Shown: positions 1-9,696 of the stretch, in pieces
Layout of the letters: every line of letters begins with the position of its first letter
Numbering within the stretch: the stretch's first letter is position 1
DNA from: Flammeovirgaceae bacterium UBA2366
Lineage (GTDB): Bacteria; Bacteroidota; Bacteroidia; Cytophagales; Cyclobacteriaceae
Reading direction: 5' to 3'
Length of the DNA: 64,000 bases
Assembly (NCBI GenBank): GCA_002344065.1
Contig: DDTK01000003.1
Span: forward strand, 62,001 to 126,000
Translations under genes and position numbers: made by a program
The notes under the pieces: generated by a model
The model's input: only the letters and a program-made list of their open reading frames with translations
What the model was told of the DNA's origin: nothing
The model's database searches: none

Positions 1-3000
1 ACCATTAGCATTGGCGCTGGTGGGTTTGATATTGGCCAACTTCGTTTCCGTAATTTCACTCAAACTGGTACAACCCCAGTTAACCTGACGCTTACAGGCA
101 CAGCAACCCAATTACAGGTTGGTCCTGCCACAACTTTTGGTGGGGATGTGGATATGCGGTCACCGCGATTATTCCTTAGCGGTGTTACCGTTGCCGGCAA
201 TGCTCGCTTTGAAAAGACAGGCGGAACTGAAGATACAGGTGCTGGTAACAATACGATAAACGGTACAACAACCATTGTTAATTCTGCCAATGGTAACCTG
301 CGCACACAAGGAAATAACACCTTTAACTCAACCACTACGTTAATCAATAGCGGAACAGCCTATTTACTTCTTGAGCTTTCTTCCGGTAGCACTTACAATG
401 GTAATGTAACATTCACCAACACCAGCACACAAAACATAAGAAGTGCTTATGCAGGTGCAACAACATTTAACGGCAATCTAACATTCAACAACCCTTCCGG
501 CACAGGTATAATTTTTTGCGAAACTGCTGGTGCCACCGCTACGCTTTCCGATACATACACCCTGAACGTTGGTGGATCAGGATTCTCAGTTGGCACATTA
601 AACCTGAACCGTTTTACACAAGTGGGTTCAACGGCCCAGGCCTTAACGTTAACCGGAACGGCCATATTAAATCTTGGGCCAAACAGCCAATTTGATGGTG
701 CAGTGAATTTTGTAAGTCCACGGGTATTGTTAAATGGTACTGTCTTCAATGGATCAGCCTATATAGAAAAAAATGGAGCAACCGGTGATTCGGGTACTGG
801 CAACAATACGTTCAATGGCAACACCACAATTGTGAATAGTGGCCCTGCCTTTTTCCGTACAAACGGTAATAACATCTTCAATGGCGTAACAACATTTACC
901 AACAGCGGATCATCGGATATTCTTTTTGAAAATGCTTCCGGTAGCACTTATAACAATGATGTTACATTCAATAATCTTGGCAGTTCTTCTATTCGTGTAG
1001 CGTGGACAGGTGCTTCAACGTTTAATGGAAACATTATTGTAAGCAATCCGGTAGGAACTGGTGTATTATTTTGCGAATCAGCAGGAGCCAGTGCTACCCT
1101 TGCCGATACAAGAACAATAACCATTGGAGGCTCAGGGTTCAATGCGGGAAATTTATTTCTTCCACGGTTTACACAACTTGGCGCAACGTCTCAAACCCTT
1201 ACGTTAACCGGAACAGGATTGCTTACCCTCGGCCCCGCATCATCGTTTGGTGGAAATGTAAATTTTATAGCCCCACAATTGCTGCTAAACGGAACCACTT
1301 ACAATGGCACAGCCTATCTTGAAAAAACAAGTGTTACGGGTAACGATGGAACCGGTGGAAATATATTTAACAATGAAGCCACCATCGTTAACTCGGGTGA
1401 TGCCTATCTGGCCACTGGAAACACTAATCCGGATATTTTTAATGGTACATTAAGGGTTATTAACGCAGGCGCATCAACCATTCGCCTGGCTAACAATTCC
1501 GCGGGTAATCAATTCAATGGTAACATTGAATTGAATTCAACCTTTGGTGGAGGTATTTGGTTTGGTAATGGCGCAAGTTCTACTTCTACGCTTGCTGCCA
1601 CGCGTACCATCGGTGTAGGTTCTTTGGGAGTAATCAGTGGTGATGTTCGGCTTATCCGTTTTACTCAAGTGGGGCCTACCCCGCAAACACTTGACCTTAC
1701 GGGTATTGCCATTCTCACCCTTGGACCTGCATCTTCCTTTGGAGGTAATATTGATTTCAGGGCACCACAACTTTTTTTAAATGGCGTAACCGTAGATGGT
1801 ACAGCCTACCTGGAGAAAAAAGGGGCTACGGATAATCCTGGAGCAGGTGGAAATATCTTTAATGGTGTTACCACCATTGTTAACTCAGGCAGCGGCTATC
1901 TACATAGCGCTAATACAAATCCAGATATCTTTAATAATAGTCTAACGCTGACAAATACCGGCTCAAATATTATTTCGATAGCAAGAAGTACCACAGGAAA
2001 TCAATTTAATGGTAATATCACCTTTAACTCAACACTAGGAAGTGGAGGAATTTATATCTCCAGCCAGGTTGGCGCATCCTCTACCATGGCTGCAGGCGGA
2101 TCACTTCTTGTTGGCGGATCAGGATTTAGCAGTGGTTTTCTAAGCCTTAGGAGGTTTACCCAACTAGGCACCGAACCCCAAACACTTGTACTCACCGGAA
2201 CGGCATTGTTGGAACTAGGACCTGCCAGTACATTTAATGGCAATGTAGATTTCAGATCTTCACAATTCCTACTCAACGGAACAACCTTTAACGGCATAAC
2301 ATACCTGGAAAAAACCGGTGCCACCGATAATACCAGTAATGGGGGCAATATTTTTAATGGTGTTACTACCATTGCAAACTCCGGCAGTGGATTTTTCAGG
2401 TTTGCCAATACAGCTTTAGACCAATTCAATAATAACCTGACACTTACCAATACTGGAGCTGGTACTATTCGTATGGCCGATAATGTACCAGGCACTACAT
2501 TCAATGGTAACATCGTTGTAAACTCAACTGCCGGAGGTGGAATATTTTTTAGCCAAAGCGGTGGAGGTACAGCTACTCTGGCATCGGGCAGAACAATCTC
2601 CGTAGGGGGATCAGGGTTTACCGTTGGAGATCTGGCCATCAGAAGGTTTACGCAATCCGGTGCGACTGCCCAAAATCTTGCACTTACCGGTACAAGCAGA
2701 CTAATCCTGGGACCAAGCGTTTTGTTTAACGGAAATGTGAATTTCAGCGGACCACAGGTATTTCTTCAAGGAGGAACTTATAACGGTACAGCTTATATTG
2801 AAAAAACCGGTGCAACCGGCAACACCAGTAATGGAGGTAATACATTTAACGGTGTAACCACACTGGCTAATTCAGGTTCAGGTGAAATTCAAACAGGAAC
2901 TGCAAGCCCAGATATTTTCAATGCCGCGCTTACCGTTACCAATACCGGGACCAGTTGGATACGGCTTGCAGAAAGTACTTCCGGTAACGAATTTAATGGA

Positions 3001-3300
3001 AACGTTACCTTCAACAATTCAACAGGCACGGGTATAATCATCGGTAATACAGCCGGTGGATTTGCCACGCTGGCTGCCGGAAGAACCCTTAACATTGGAT
3101 CATTCACAGCAGGGGAATTAAGACTACGCAGGTTAACACAGGTTGGTCCTACCGCTCAATCTCTCACCCTAACCGGAACAGCCCTGCTGCGTGTTGGAGA
3201 CAATACAACTTTTAATGGTAATGTTAATTTCGTATCCCCGCAGGTTCTATTGGATGGTGGTATTTACAATGGTGCTGCCTCCATTGAAAAAAATGGTGCA
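1..3300 (+). repeat. Seven in-frame tandem repeats of 162-186 codons inside the T9SS protein
   Basis: Using the codon before FTQ (or LTQ) as anchor, repeats lie at 52, 610, 1165, 1657, 2152, 2644 and 3130. Spacings are 558, 555, 492, 495, 492 and 486 bases. The array therefore has two size classes: about 186 codons at the N-terminal side and about 164 at the C-terminal side. The shorter units carry a TNPDIFN/ALDQFN-type block (for example residues around 1428-1445) that the longer units lack. Copies are diverged at the nucleotide level, so the array is old. Confidence 0.85.
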
Positions 3301-4719
3301 ACAACAAATAATAGTAACGGAGGGAATACATTCAATGGCACAACTATAATTACCAATTCCAGTACAGCTCAAATGCTGTTGGCTGCTAATGCAGGCGACA
3401 CTTTCAACGGATCGGTAACGTTCTCCAAGACTTCTTCCGGAGCGCTATTTCCAGCCTGGAACTTTACTAGCAATTTCGCATCAAATATTACCATAAATGC
3501 CAATTCAGTAATCACCCTTGCTGGCGGAACTGGGGTTGTCGAATTTGTTGGCTCTAACCCCCAAATCATCAGTAAAACTGGTGGAACACCTTCGCCTATT
3601 TTCAGAAGAATCTCTACCAATAAAACCGCTCAGCAAATTACATTAGCTACTGACATCACCGTAAGCATAAGTGCTGTTTTTGGCACAGGCGTGATCAATA
3701 CCGATGCTGCTAACTTCATCAACTTTGCCGATAATGCTACTGCCGGAGGCGCTAACAATGCAAGTTATATTGACGGCCCGGTGCGCAAAACCGGTGACGA
3801 TCCTTTCATCTTTCCCGTTGGCGACAATGGTTTTTATCGCCCTGTTTCAATGTCTGCCCCAACAACCACCACCCACGCCTTTACAGCCCAATACTTTAAT
3901 CAAAACCATTTGCTGGGAAGCCCTGCCGTGTGGGATCCTTCTTTCTGGACAGTAAGTGGTTGTGAATATTGGACGCTTGACAGAAATGTTGGTGCATCAA
4001 ATGTATTCGTAACCTTAAGCTGGAACGAAGCAGCTTGTAACCCGGGCTACATTACCAACCCTGCTACATTGCGCGTAACCCGCTGGACGGGTACCAATTG
4101 GGTTAATCAGGGCAATGGCGGAACAACGGGCACAGCTACTAATGGAACCATCATTACCTCCGCGGCAGTTACGGCATTTAGTCCCTTTACGCTGGCTTCA
4201 ACCAATGCTGAAAATCCTTTGCCCGTTGAACTTGTGTATTTCCGCGCAAGCCTTACCCCTGAAAAACTGGTGAACCTGGAATGGCAAACTGCATCGGAAC
4301 TAAACAATGATGTTTTTGAAGTTGAACGCTCTCAAGACGGGTTTGATTTTACATCGATCGCCCGCATTAATGGTGCCGGTACTACATCTACAAAAAATGA
4401 TTATTCACTACTCGATCAATTCCCTTTGTCGGGAACATCGTATTACCGGTTAAAGCAAATTGATTTTGATGGTTCATATACCTATTCCTATCTGGTACCG
4501 GTTAAACGTGGCGATGATCCATTTACGGTTTATCCTAACCCTGCCGGTAAGCAATGGGTAACCTTTAACCGAAAAGTGAACGCAGTGGTGATCAACAACC
4601 TGAATCAAATAGTAGGTAATTACAATGAGGCTGACGGATTTGAAACCTCAGACCTGGCCCCTGGCTTGTATTTAATCCGAACGCAGAACGGAGAAATTTT
4701 TAAATTGATTGTGCAGTAA
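1..4719 (+). CDS. Giant repeat protein with T9SS C-terminal sorting domain (5' end outside window)
   Basis: The frame is open from base 1, and the residues before the first ATG (148) already belong to a repeat unit, so the true start lies upstream. 1572 residues are visible. Most of the protein is long tandem repeats rich in Gly, Asn, Thr and Ser, each with a recurring [RN]FTQ.G.T.Q.L.LTGTA.L.LGP block and an NTFNG.TTI.NSG block. These suggest a beta-solenoid surface protein. After the repeats comes a non-repetitive region (about residues 1120-1400), then a stalk with the common Bacteroidota pattern of an ELNND-type segment and SYYRLKQIDFDG. The protein ends in a type A T9SS sorting domain (YPNPAG... 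to FKLIVQ). The family knowledge is that such C-termini direct export through the T9SS and surface attachment. The ligand is unknown. Confidence 0.9.
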   Translation, partial: TISIGAGGFDIGQLRFRNFTQTGTTPVNLTLTGTATQLQVGPATTFGGDVDMRSPRLFLSGVTVAGNARFEKTGGTEDTGAGNNTINGTTTIVNSANGNLRTQGNNTFNSTTTLINSGTAYLLLELSSGSTYNGNVTFTNTSTQNIRSAYAGATTFNGNLTFNNPSGTGIIFCETAGATATLSDTYTLNVGGSGFSVGTLNLNRFTQVGSTAQALTLTGTAILNLGPNSQFDGAVNFVSPRVLLNGTVFNGSAYIEKNGATGDSGTGNNTFNGNTTIVNSGPAFFRTNGNNIFNGVTTFTNSGSSDILFENASGSTYNNDVTFNNLGSSSIRVAWTGASTFNGNIIVSNPVGTGVLFCESAGASATLADTRTITIGGSGFNAGNLFLPRFTQLGATSQTLTLTGTGLLTLGPASSFGGNVNFIAPQLLLNGTTYNGTAYLEKTSVTGNDGTGGNIFNNEATIVNSGDAYLATGNTNPDIFNGTLRVINAGASTIRLANNSAGNQFNGNIELNSTFGGGIWFGNGASSTSTLAATRTIGVGSLGVISGDVRLIRFTQVGPTPQTLDLTGIAILTLGPASSFGGNIDFRAPQLFLNGVTVDGTAYLEKKGATDNPGAGGNIFNGVTTIVNSGSGYLHSANTNPDIFNNSLTLTNTGSNIISIARSTTGNQFNGNITFNSTLGSGGIYISSQVGASSTMAAGGSLLVGGSGFSSGFLSLRRFTQLGTEPQTLVLTGTALLELGPASTFNGNVDFRSSQFLLNGTTFNGITYLEKTGATDNTSNGGNIFNGVTTIANSGSGFFRFANTALDQFNNNLTLTNTGAGTIRMADNVPGTTFNGNIVVNSTAGGGIFFSQSGGGTATLASGRTISVGGSGFTVGDLAIRRFTQSGATAQNLALTGTSRLILGPSVLFNGNVNFSGPQVFLQGGTYNGTAYIEKTGATGNTSNGGNTFNGVTTLANSGSGEIQTGTASPDIFNAALTVTNTGTSWIRLAESTSGNEFNGNVTFNNSTGTGIIIGNTAGGFATLAAGRTLNIGSFTAGELRLRRLTQVGPTAQSLTLTGTALLRVGDNTTFNGNVNFVSPQVLLDGGIYNGAASIEKNGATTNNSNGGNTFNGTTIITNSSTAQMLLAANAGDTFNGSVTFSKTSSGALFPAWNFTSNFASNITINANSVITLAGGTGVVEFVGSNPQIISKTGGTPSPIFRRISTNKTAQQITLATDITVSISAVFGTGVINTDAANFINFADNATAGGANNASYIDGPVRKTGDDPFIFPVGDNGFYRPVSMSAPTTTTHAFTAQYFNQNHLLGSPAVWDPSFWTVSGCEYWTLDRNVGASNVFVTLSWNEAACNPGYITNPATLRVTRWTGTNWVNQGNGGTTGTATNGTIITSAAVTAFSPFTLASTNAENPLPVELVYFRASLTPEKLVNLEWQTASELNNDVFEVERSQDGFDFTSIARINGAGTTSTKNDYSLLDQFPLSGTSYYRLKQIDFDGSYTYSYLVPVKRGDDPFTVYPNPAGKQWVTFNRKVNAVVINNLNQIVGNYNEADGFETSDLAPGLYLIRTQNGEIFKLIVQ

Positions 4720-5484
4720 TTATTCGATAGCAAAACTGAATTCGTTTTGTGTGAAGTCAAAGGTATTCAGATCGTAGATACGTTCTGTGAACTGAACATT
4801 ATTATCACGATCAATAAGCAGCACGGTTGAACATCGCGTACCATAATCCGGACTTTTTATAAACATCGAAGATAAAGCACGTTCGCGCTCCAAACCAATG
4901 CCTGTATCAGGCAATTGTTCATCGGGTGCTATCTGTTCATCGTAAAGCAAATCAAAAAGCTCTTGTGGATCAACAATCGTACTTTCAATCGCATTAGCAA
5001 ATTTTTCCTTTCCCCGAATAACCTTTGGCCAAGGGGTATTGAATAAATGGTTGCTCAACCCATGAATACCTTCCGGTACACGCTCAATGCCTTCTTTATA
5101 ATTGGAGTAGTAATACAATTCGTCAGGGTAGCCGACCACCAGGTTGAATCCGTTATACTTATGCCCTTGTTTTGCAATAGCTTGTAAGTACTCATCCGGC
5201 TTGTCACCATTCAGCAGGTAGTCAGAAACCAATTGCCCGCGCGATGGCGCTACCGGTTTTAAGTTTCTGAGATCCCGGTAGTTGGTAACCATACTTATCT
5301 TTCCGCCTTTGGACATCCCTAACCAGGTGCCGTTAGCTTCCAGGTCACGGCCACCAACAAGGTGCGGATAATCTTCCCAGAAATGTGCAGGGGCTGTTTT
5401 GCGCTTATAAAACTCATCCCGGTTAGCAGCAACTATAAGTTTATACGCTGGGTGATTGTTTAAAGAAATAAAAATGAGACACAT
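4720..5484 (-). CDS. NRDE family (TANGO2-like) protein
   Basis: This 254-residue protein begins MCLIF and has the NRDE signature (AANRDEFYKR, about residues 19-28), which defines the NRDE/TANGO2 family. Cys2 right after the initiator Met fits the Ntn-hydrolase-like fold proposed for this family. Further conserved pieces are GGRDLEANGTWLG and TNYRD. Length matches bacterial members. The biochemical role of the family is unsettled; haem or lipid handling has been proposed for eukaryotic TANGO2. The stop codon directly abuts the stop of the convergent T9SS gene with no spacer, so no terminator fits between them. Confidence 0.85.
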   Translation of the reverse strand: MCLIFISLNNHPAYKLIVAANRDEFYKRKTAPAHFWEDYPHLVGGRDLEANGTWLGMSKGGKISMVTNYRDLRNLKPVAPSRGQLVSDYLLNGDKPDEYLQAIAKQGHKYNGFNLVVGYPDELYYYSNYKEGIERVPEGIHGLSNHLFNTPWPKVIRGKEKFANAIESTIVDPQELFDLLYDEQIAPDEQLPDTGIGLERERALSSMFIKSPDYGTRCSTVLLIDRDNNVQFTERIYDLNTFDFTQNEFSFAIE

Positions 5485-5529
5485 AGTACATCAAACCAAT
5501 TTGAAGGTAATCAAGTTCATCGGCAGGTA

Positions 5530-6393
5530 TTATACCGTTAATATGGTTACAAAAAACAAAATAACCCGGTAGGCAATAATTGACATGGCTAAACAAGGAA
5601 TAAAAGCCAGCGCTTTTACCAAGCTCCATACTACGGAGTCCTGATAAACTCTTCGTTGCATAAAGTAAAGTATCGTCATAGCAATGATAACGGCAATGGA
5701 TGTATACACAGGATCAGTCAAATACTGATCAAGTGAAATACCCATCCATGAAATGAATTTTATCAATAAAAACATAAACCAGTGTAAGACTACATTACCG
5801 ATAAAAATGAACATGGCATTAAATTCAAGCGAAACCGTTAAATGATCATAGAAGTACAGCTTCTTTCTCATATTAAGAAACAAAATGAATACTCCTGTAA
5901 ACAGCACAAATACAATCAGCATAAGTTTAGCAAGACTGGTTGATTGCTGTTCATATCGAACTCGGAATACATCCAGAGAAATATTTTCTTTCTCGATCTT
6001 TTGTTCCACAATACCTCTCACCACCTTACTATATGGCATCTGATTCAGTTGTGAATCAAGCCTTGTGTTATAGGTATCCGAACTTGCCATCAAAAAATAA
6101 AGAAGGTTAACGATGAAGAACATAGATATCGGCTTAATATAAGGAGTGCGGATACCTTGAATAATCTGTGATGAAACAAAGCCTGGTTTCAGCAACATCA
6201 ATTTCAATGATCGATAAAACTTGCTATCTACAAAGGTGATCGCATTGAAAACATTGCCAAGAAAATACCGGAACGATTTTTCCTTAGGGTCAATAACTTT
6301 CTCCCCACATCGATTGCAATACACACCCGGAAATGTGTTTTGACATGTTTTACAAGTATGTTGCTGATTGGAGACTTCAGTTTCCATAAGCAT
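5530..6393 (-). CDS. DUF3667-type membrane protein with N-terminal zinc ribbon
   Basis: This 287-residue protein has an N-terminal four-Cys ribbon, CKTC then CNRCGEK with a spacing of about 11 residues. A short amphipathic stretch ([20 protein letters not shown]) and several hydrophobic segments follow (about 90-105, 155-172, 195-215, 235-250 and 262-285). This layout matches DUF3667 proteins, common in Bacteroidota and of unknown function. The start at 6393 overlaps the end of rnhB by 17 bases; a second ATG at 6387 is equally possible. Overlap and strand suggest co-transcription with rnhB. Confidence 0.7.
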   Translation of the reverse strand: MLMETEVSNQQHTCKTCQNTFPGVYCNRCGEKVIDPKEKSFRYFLGNVFNAITFVDSKFYRSLKLMLLKPGFVSSQIIQGIRTPYIKPISMFFIVNLLYFLMASSDTYNTRLDSQLNQMPYSKVVRGIVEQKIEKENISLDVFRVRYEQQSTSLAKLMLIVFVLFTGVFILFLNMRKKLYFYDHLTVSLEFNAMFIFIGNVVLHWFMFLLIKFISWMGISLDQYLTDPVYTSIAVIIAMTILYFMQRRVYQDSVVWSLVKALAFIPCLAMSIIAYRVILFFVTILTV

Positions 6394-7003
6394 TCTCTTC
6401 TGAAAATAATTCCAGCTGGCTTGGCAGCAGTTGAAAGCTTTTACGATGGTACGGAGTTATTCCCAACAACTTAATTCCATCGCGATGAGCCGGTGTAGGG
6501 TAACCAACATTTGTTTCCCATCCATAACCCGGAAATTCCACCGCCAGTTTTTGCATCAACTCATCCCTATAGGTTTTTGCCAATACACTGGCCGCGGCTA
6601 TCGAAAAATATTTTGCATCACCTTTAACTATGCATTCAAACGGAATTTCTCTGTACGGCTTAAACCGGTTGCCATCAATCAACAATAACTCAGGTCGGAT
6701 GGTGAGCTGCCCCACCGCCAGGTGCATGGCCTTAAAAGAAGCATTCAATATGTTAATCTCATCGATCTCTTCGTGCGAAACTTCTGCCACAGCCCAAGCC
6801 TCCGCATCCCGAATAATATCCTCGCGAATACGAAAGCGCTCCTCATGACTAAGTTGCTTGGAATCGTTTAAAGATTTATGCCGGTATTTCTTCGGAAGGA
6901 TAACAGCTGCCGCCACAACAGGCCCAGCCAGACAACCCCGGCCGGCTTCATCGCAACCGGCTTCTATCAAATGCTTTGTAAAGGACGAACGGAGTCTGGG
7001 CAT
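6377..7003 (-). CDS. rnhB: Ribonuclease HII
   Basis: This 208-residue protein cleaves the RNA strand of RNA-DNA hybrids and starts removal of misincorporated ribonucleotides. The type 2 RNase H signature [18 protein letters not shown] starts near residue 17 (D18 and E19 are active-site acids). The third acid is in LLIDGNRF, and [10 protein letters not shown] is the conserved helix around residues 140-150. Length is typical. It is the first gene of a two-gene minus-strand unit with the DUF3667 gene. Confidence 0.95.
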   Translation of the reverse strand: MPRLRSSFTKHLIEAGCDEAGRGCLAGPVVAAAVILPKKYRHKSLNDSKQLSHEERFRIREDIIRDAEAWAVAEVSHEEIDEINILNASFKAMHLAVGQLTIRPELLLIDGNRFKPYREIPFECIVKGDAKYFSIAAASVLAKTYRDELMQKLAVEFPGYGWETNVGYPTPAHRDGIKLLGITPYHRKSFQLLPSQLELFSEENAYGN

Positions 7004-7029
7004 AGGGTACCCAAAAGTCCATATTCAAC

Positions 7030-7075
7030 ATTCAAAATTCAAGGTTCCCGGTCATTTATCAATATAATTTTGAAT
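7030..7075. repeat. Inverted repeat in the rnhB/NUDIX divergent promoter region
   Basis: ATTCAAAATT at 7030-7039 is the exact reverse complement of AATTTTGAAT at 7066-7075. It lies between two divergent genes and could be an operator, but 10-bp AT-rich arms in AT-rich spacer can arise by chance. Confidence 0.3.
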
Positions 7076-7103
7076 CTTGGACCTGAATTATGAAGTATCA
7101 ATT

Positions 7104-7649
7104 ATGAATCACAATCCCTGGACAACCCTTGCAACCCGTGAAGTCTACAACAATAAATGGATACAAGTAACAGAACATGATGTGCTCAATCCCTCAGGTG
7201 GAAAAGGCATTTATGGAAAAGTTCATTTCAAAAACAAAGCGATTGGCATAATACCGGTGGATGAAAACGGCAACACCTGGCTGGTTGGTCAGTACCGTTA
7301 TACATTAAATGAGTATTCCTGGGAAATTCCTGAGGGTGGTGGCGCCATGGACACAGAACCGCTGGAGGCTGCCAAACGCGAACTCAAAGAAGAAACCGGA
7401 CTCACAGCCAACAAGTGGACATTACTGATGCGCATACACACCTCCAATTCGGTTACCGATGAAGAGGGTTTTGTTTTTTTGGCCGAAGACCTGATACCGG
7501 GCGAAGATGACCGCGAAGAAACTGAAGCAGACCTGGTGGTAAAGAAGCTCTCACTAAAGGAAGCTGTTGCGATGGCGATGAATGGAGAAATTACCGACAG
7601 CATAAGTGTTGCGGGACTACTAAAAATTGCCAGACTAAAAAATCTATAG
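7104..7649 (+). CDS. NUDIX hydrolase, ADP-ribose pyrophosphatase-like
   Basis: This 181-residue protein has a Nudix box ending in REL.EE.GL (AAKRELKEETGL, about residues 90-101), preceded by the IPEGG loop typical of ADP-ribose or nucleoside-diphosphate-sugar hydrolases. The usual Glu eight residues before the REL arginine is shifted by one (TE), while the metal-binding REL.EE core is intact. I chose ATG 7104 (MNHNPW) because family members start this way; an in-frame TTG at 7077 is possible. Likely role is housecleaning of ADP-ribose-type metabolites. The exact substrate cannot be read from sequence. Confidence 0.85.
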   Translation: MNHNPWTTLATREVYNNKWIQVTEHDVLNPSGGKGIYGKVHFKNKAIGIIPVDENGNTWLVGQYRYTLNEYSWEIPEGGGAMDTEPLEAAKRELKEETGLTANKWTLLMRIHTSNSVTDEEGFVFLAEDLIPGEDDREETEADLVVKKLSLKEAVAMAMNGEITDSISVAGLLKIARLKNL

Positions 7650-7695
7650 TCCGGTATGAAACACTCATCTTTGCAGGCTCACGTTTGAATCCACA

Positions 7696-9048
7696 ATGAC
7701 CATCCGGCAACATTATAAAACAAATTTCCTGCTAGCCTATCCGGTTATGATCAGCATGCTGGGCCAGGTAATGACGGGTGTTGCCGACAGTATTATGATT
7801 GGACGAACAGGAGCAACACCGCTGGCGGCATCATCGTTAGCCAATGTTGTATTTATGTTGCTTCTAACCTTTGGTATTGGCGTGTCATATTGCATCACAC
7901 CTTTCGTGGCCGAAGCTGATGGAAGGAAAGATAAATCGATGATCGTTGATCTTCTTCGACATGGTTTTATCATCAATATGGTAGCGGGAGTCTTGCTTGT
8001 TGCCATCATACTTCTTACGCAACCTCTTTTGTATTTTGCCGGACAACCGGAAGAAGTTGTTGACCTGGCTATCCCCTATTTACAGATTATCTCCTTCTCC
8101 ATTCTTCCCTTCATGGTCTTTCAAACGCATCGTCAGTTCGGAGAGGGGCTGCACAGTACGCGCATGGCCATGATTATTGTCATCGTATGTAACCTGATTA
8201 ATATCCTGCTTAATTACTTACTGATCTATGGAAGATATGGTTTCCCTGAGCTAGGCTTAAATGGTGCAGGATGGGCTACTTTGATCGCCCGTGTATTGAT
8301 GGGGCTCTGCATGGCAGCATATATTTATTATGGAAAAAAATTTACGGACTACCGCGCAGGTTTTTCTCTCGGCAACTATTCACGTCAACTAATTGTTAAA
8401 ATGCTTCACATCGGTATACCCGCAGGTATCCAATTTATTTTTGAAGTCAGTGCCTTTGGATTCTCGGCTATTATGATGGGCTGGCTGGGTACCAATACGT
8501 TGGCCGCGCATCAAATTGCCATAAACCTCGCTACCATCAGCTACATGACAACCTCAGGTTTAGGCGCTGCAGCAACCATACGGGTTGGTAATTATTTAGG
8601 AAAGCGAGATGTCCCGATGTTACGCACGGCTGCATTCACACTTATCGGCATGGGCTTGATGCTAATGACGGTGTGGGGGATTGCCTTTATCGTCTGGCGG
8701 TATCAACTTCCCGCCCTTTACATTGACGATCAGGTTGTAATAGCAACAGCCGCCCCTTTGCTGATTATTGCAGGGTTATTCCAACTATCCGATGGCTTAC
8801 AGGTAGTGTGTGCGGGTGCTTTGCGCGGTTTACAGGATGTAAAAATTCCATCGCTAATGATTTTTGTTGCCTATTGGGTAATCAGTTTGCCGTTAGGGTA
8901 CTGGCTGGGCTTTACCCTAAACTATGGTGCTAACGGCATTTGGTTTGGTCTGCTTATCGGACTTACACTAACGGCATCAGCTATGCTCATTCGCTTCAAT
9001 ATCCTGAGTAAGAAACTTCATCACCGAACGAATATACCATCGGAATAG
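7696..9048 (+). CDS. MATE family efflux transporter
   Basis: This 450-residue polytopic membrane protein has about twelve hydrophobic segments. Two halves each begin with the MATE pattern: the N-terminal half has YPVMISMLGQVMTGVADSIMIG, and the second has GIPAGIQFIFEVSAF. Members export drugs or metabolites in exchange for sodium or protons. Length is typical for NorM/DinF-like proteins. It follows the NUDIX gene by 46 bases on the same strand. Confidence 0.92.
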   Translation: MTIRQHYKTNFLLAYPVMISMLGQVMTGVADSIMIGRTGATPLAASSLANVVFMLLLTFGIGVSYCITPFVAEADGRKDKSMIVDLLRHGFIINMVAGVLLVAIILLTQPLLYFAGQPEEVVDLAIPYLQIISFSILPFMVFQTHRQFGEGLHSTRMAMIIVIVCNLINILLNYLLIYGRYGFPELGLNGAGWATLIARVLMGLCMAAYIYYGKKFTDYRAGFSLGNYSRQLIVKMLHIGIPAGIQFIFEVSAFGFSAIMMGWLGTNTLAAHQIAINLATISYMTTSGLGAAATIRVGNYLGKRDVPMLRTAAFTLIGMGLMLMTVWGIAFIVWRYQLPALYIDDQVVIATAAPLLIIAGLFQLSDGLQVVCAGALRGLQDVKIPSLMIFVAYWVISLPLGYWLGFTLNYGANGIWFGLLIGLTLTASAMLIRFNILSKKLHHRTNIPSE

Positions 9049-9097
9049 GAGGATTTTCAGGATTCCTTTATCTTGAGCATACTAATATATTTCCGTT

Positions 9098-9649
9098 ATG
9101 ATTGATGAAGCGTTGCCCGTCCGCTATTCGCAAACTACCATTACCGAATTAATGATACCCGCTTATGCCAACTTTGGTGGAAAAATACATGGGGGTATTC
9201 TGTTATCGTTAATGGATAAGGTGGCATATGCTTGTGCCAGTAAACACTCCAGTACCTATTGTGTAACCGTTACCGTTGATAAGGTTGAGTTTCTACAACC
9301 TGTTGAAGTAGGCGAATTGGTTTCTTTACACGGGTCAGTTAATTATGTAGGACGTTCTTCCATGGTGGTGGGCATTCGTGTTGAGGCTTTGAACGTAAAG
9401 ACACATGCCGTAAAACATACCAATTCATCATTTTTCACTATGGTAGCCAAAGATGACAATGATAAGCCGACCCCGGTACCCAAACTCATTTTGGAGAATC
9501 AGGAAGATGTTAAACGCTTTATTGAAGCCATGCGCATGAAGGAAATAAAAAATGCCGTGCGTGAAAAAATGGACGATGCGAAATCGCATATTGAAGTTGA
9601 ACGGGCACAGGAAATACTTAAAAATGAACGATGCATTTTGCGATTTTAG
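9098..9649 (+). CDS. Acyl-CoA thioesterase, hotdog fold (YciA/ACOT-like)
   Basis: This 183-residue protein contains the YciA/BACH-type hotdog motif around residues 26-40 (NFGGKIHGGILLSLMDKVAY), with the usual Asn and the Gly-rich turn into the hot-dog helix. It also has VTVDKVEFLQPVEVG and YVGRSSMVVG. The C-terminal 50 residues are charged and helical, beyond the fold itself. Predicted to hydrolyse acyl-CoA thioesters in the cytoplasm; chain-length preference is unknown. Confidence 0.88.
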   Translation: MIDEALPVRYSQTTITELMIPAYANFGGKIHGGILLSLMDKVAYACASKHSSTYCVTVTVDKVEFLQPVEVGELVSLHGSVNYVGRSSMVVGIRVEALNVKTHAVKHTNSSFFTMVAKDDNDKPTPVPKLILENQEDVKRFIEAMRMKEIKNAVREKMDDAKSHIEVERAQEILKNERCILRF

Positions 9650-9696
9650 ATTCCAGACTTTAGATTTTAGATTTAACCATTGAACCCTTACTACTT

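Noticed and set aside
2052..2639. 195-residue minus-strand open frame inside the repeat protein
   Set aside because: It is the antisense shadow of the repeat gene, with Pro/Leu/Val-rich low-complexity translation. It has no motif, and the plus-strand frame is clearly coding.
1..3300. Regularly spaced repeats as a CRISPR array
   Set aside because: The repeats are about 490-560 bases apart, in frame, and encode protein. No short direct repeat with unique spacers is present, and no cas gene is seen.
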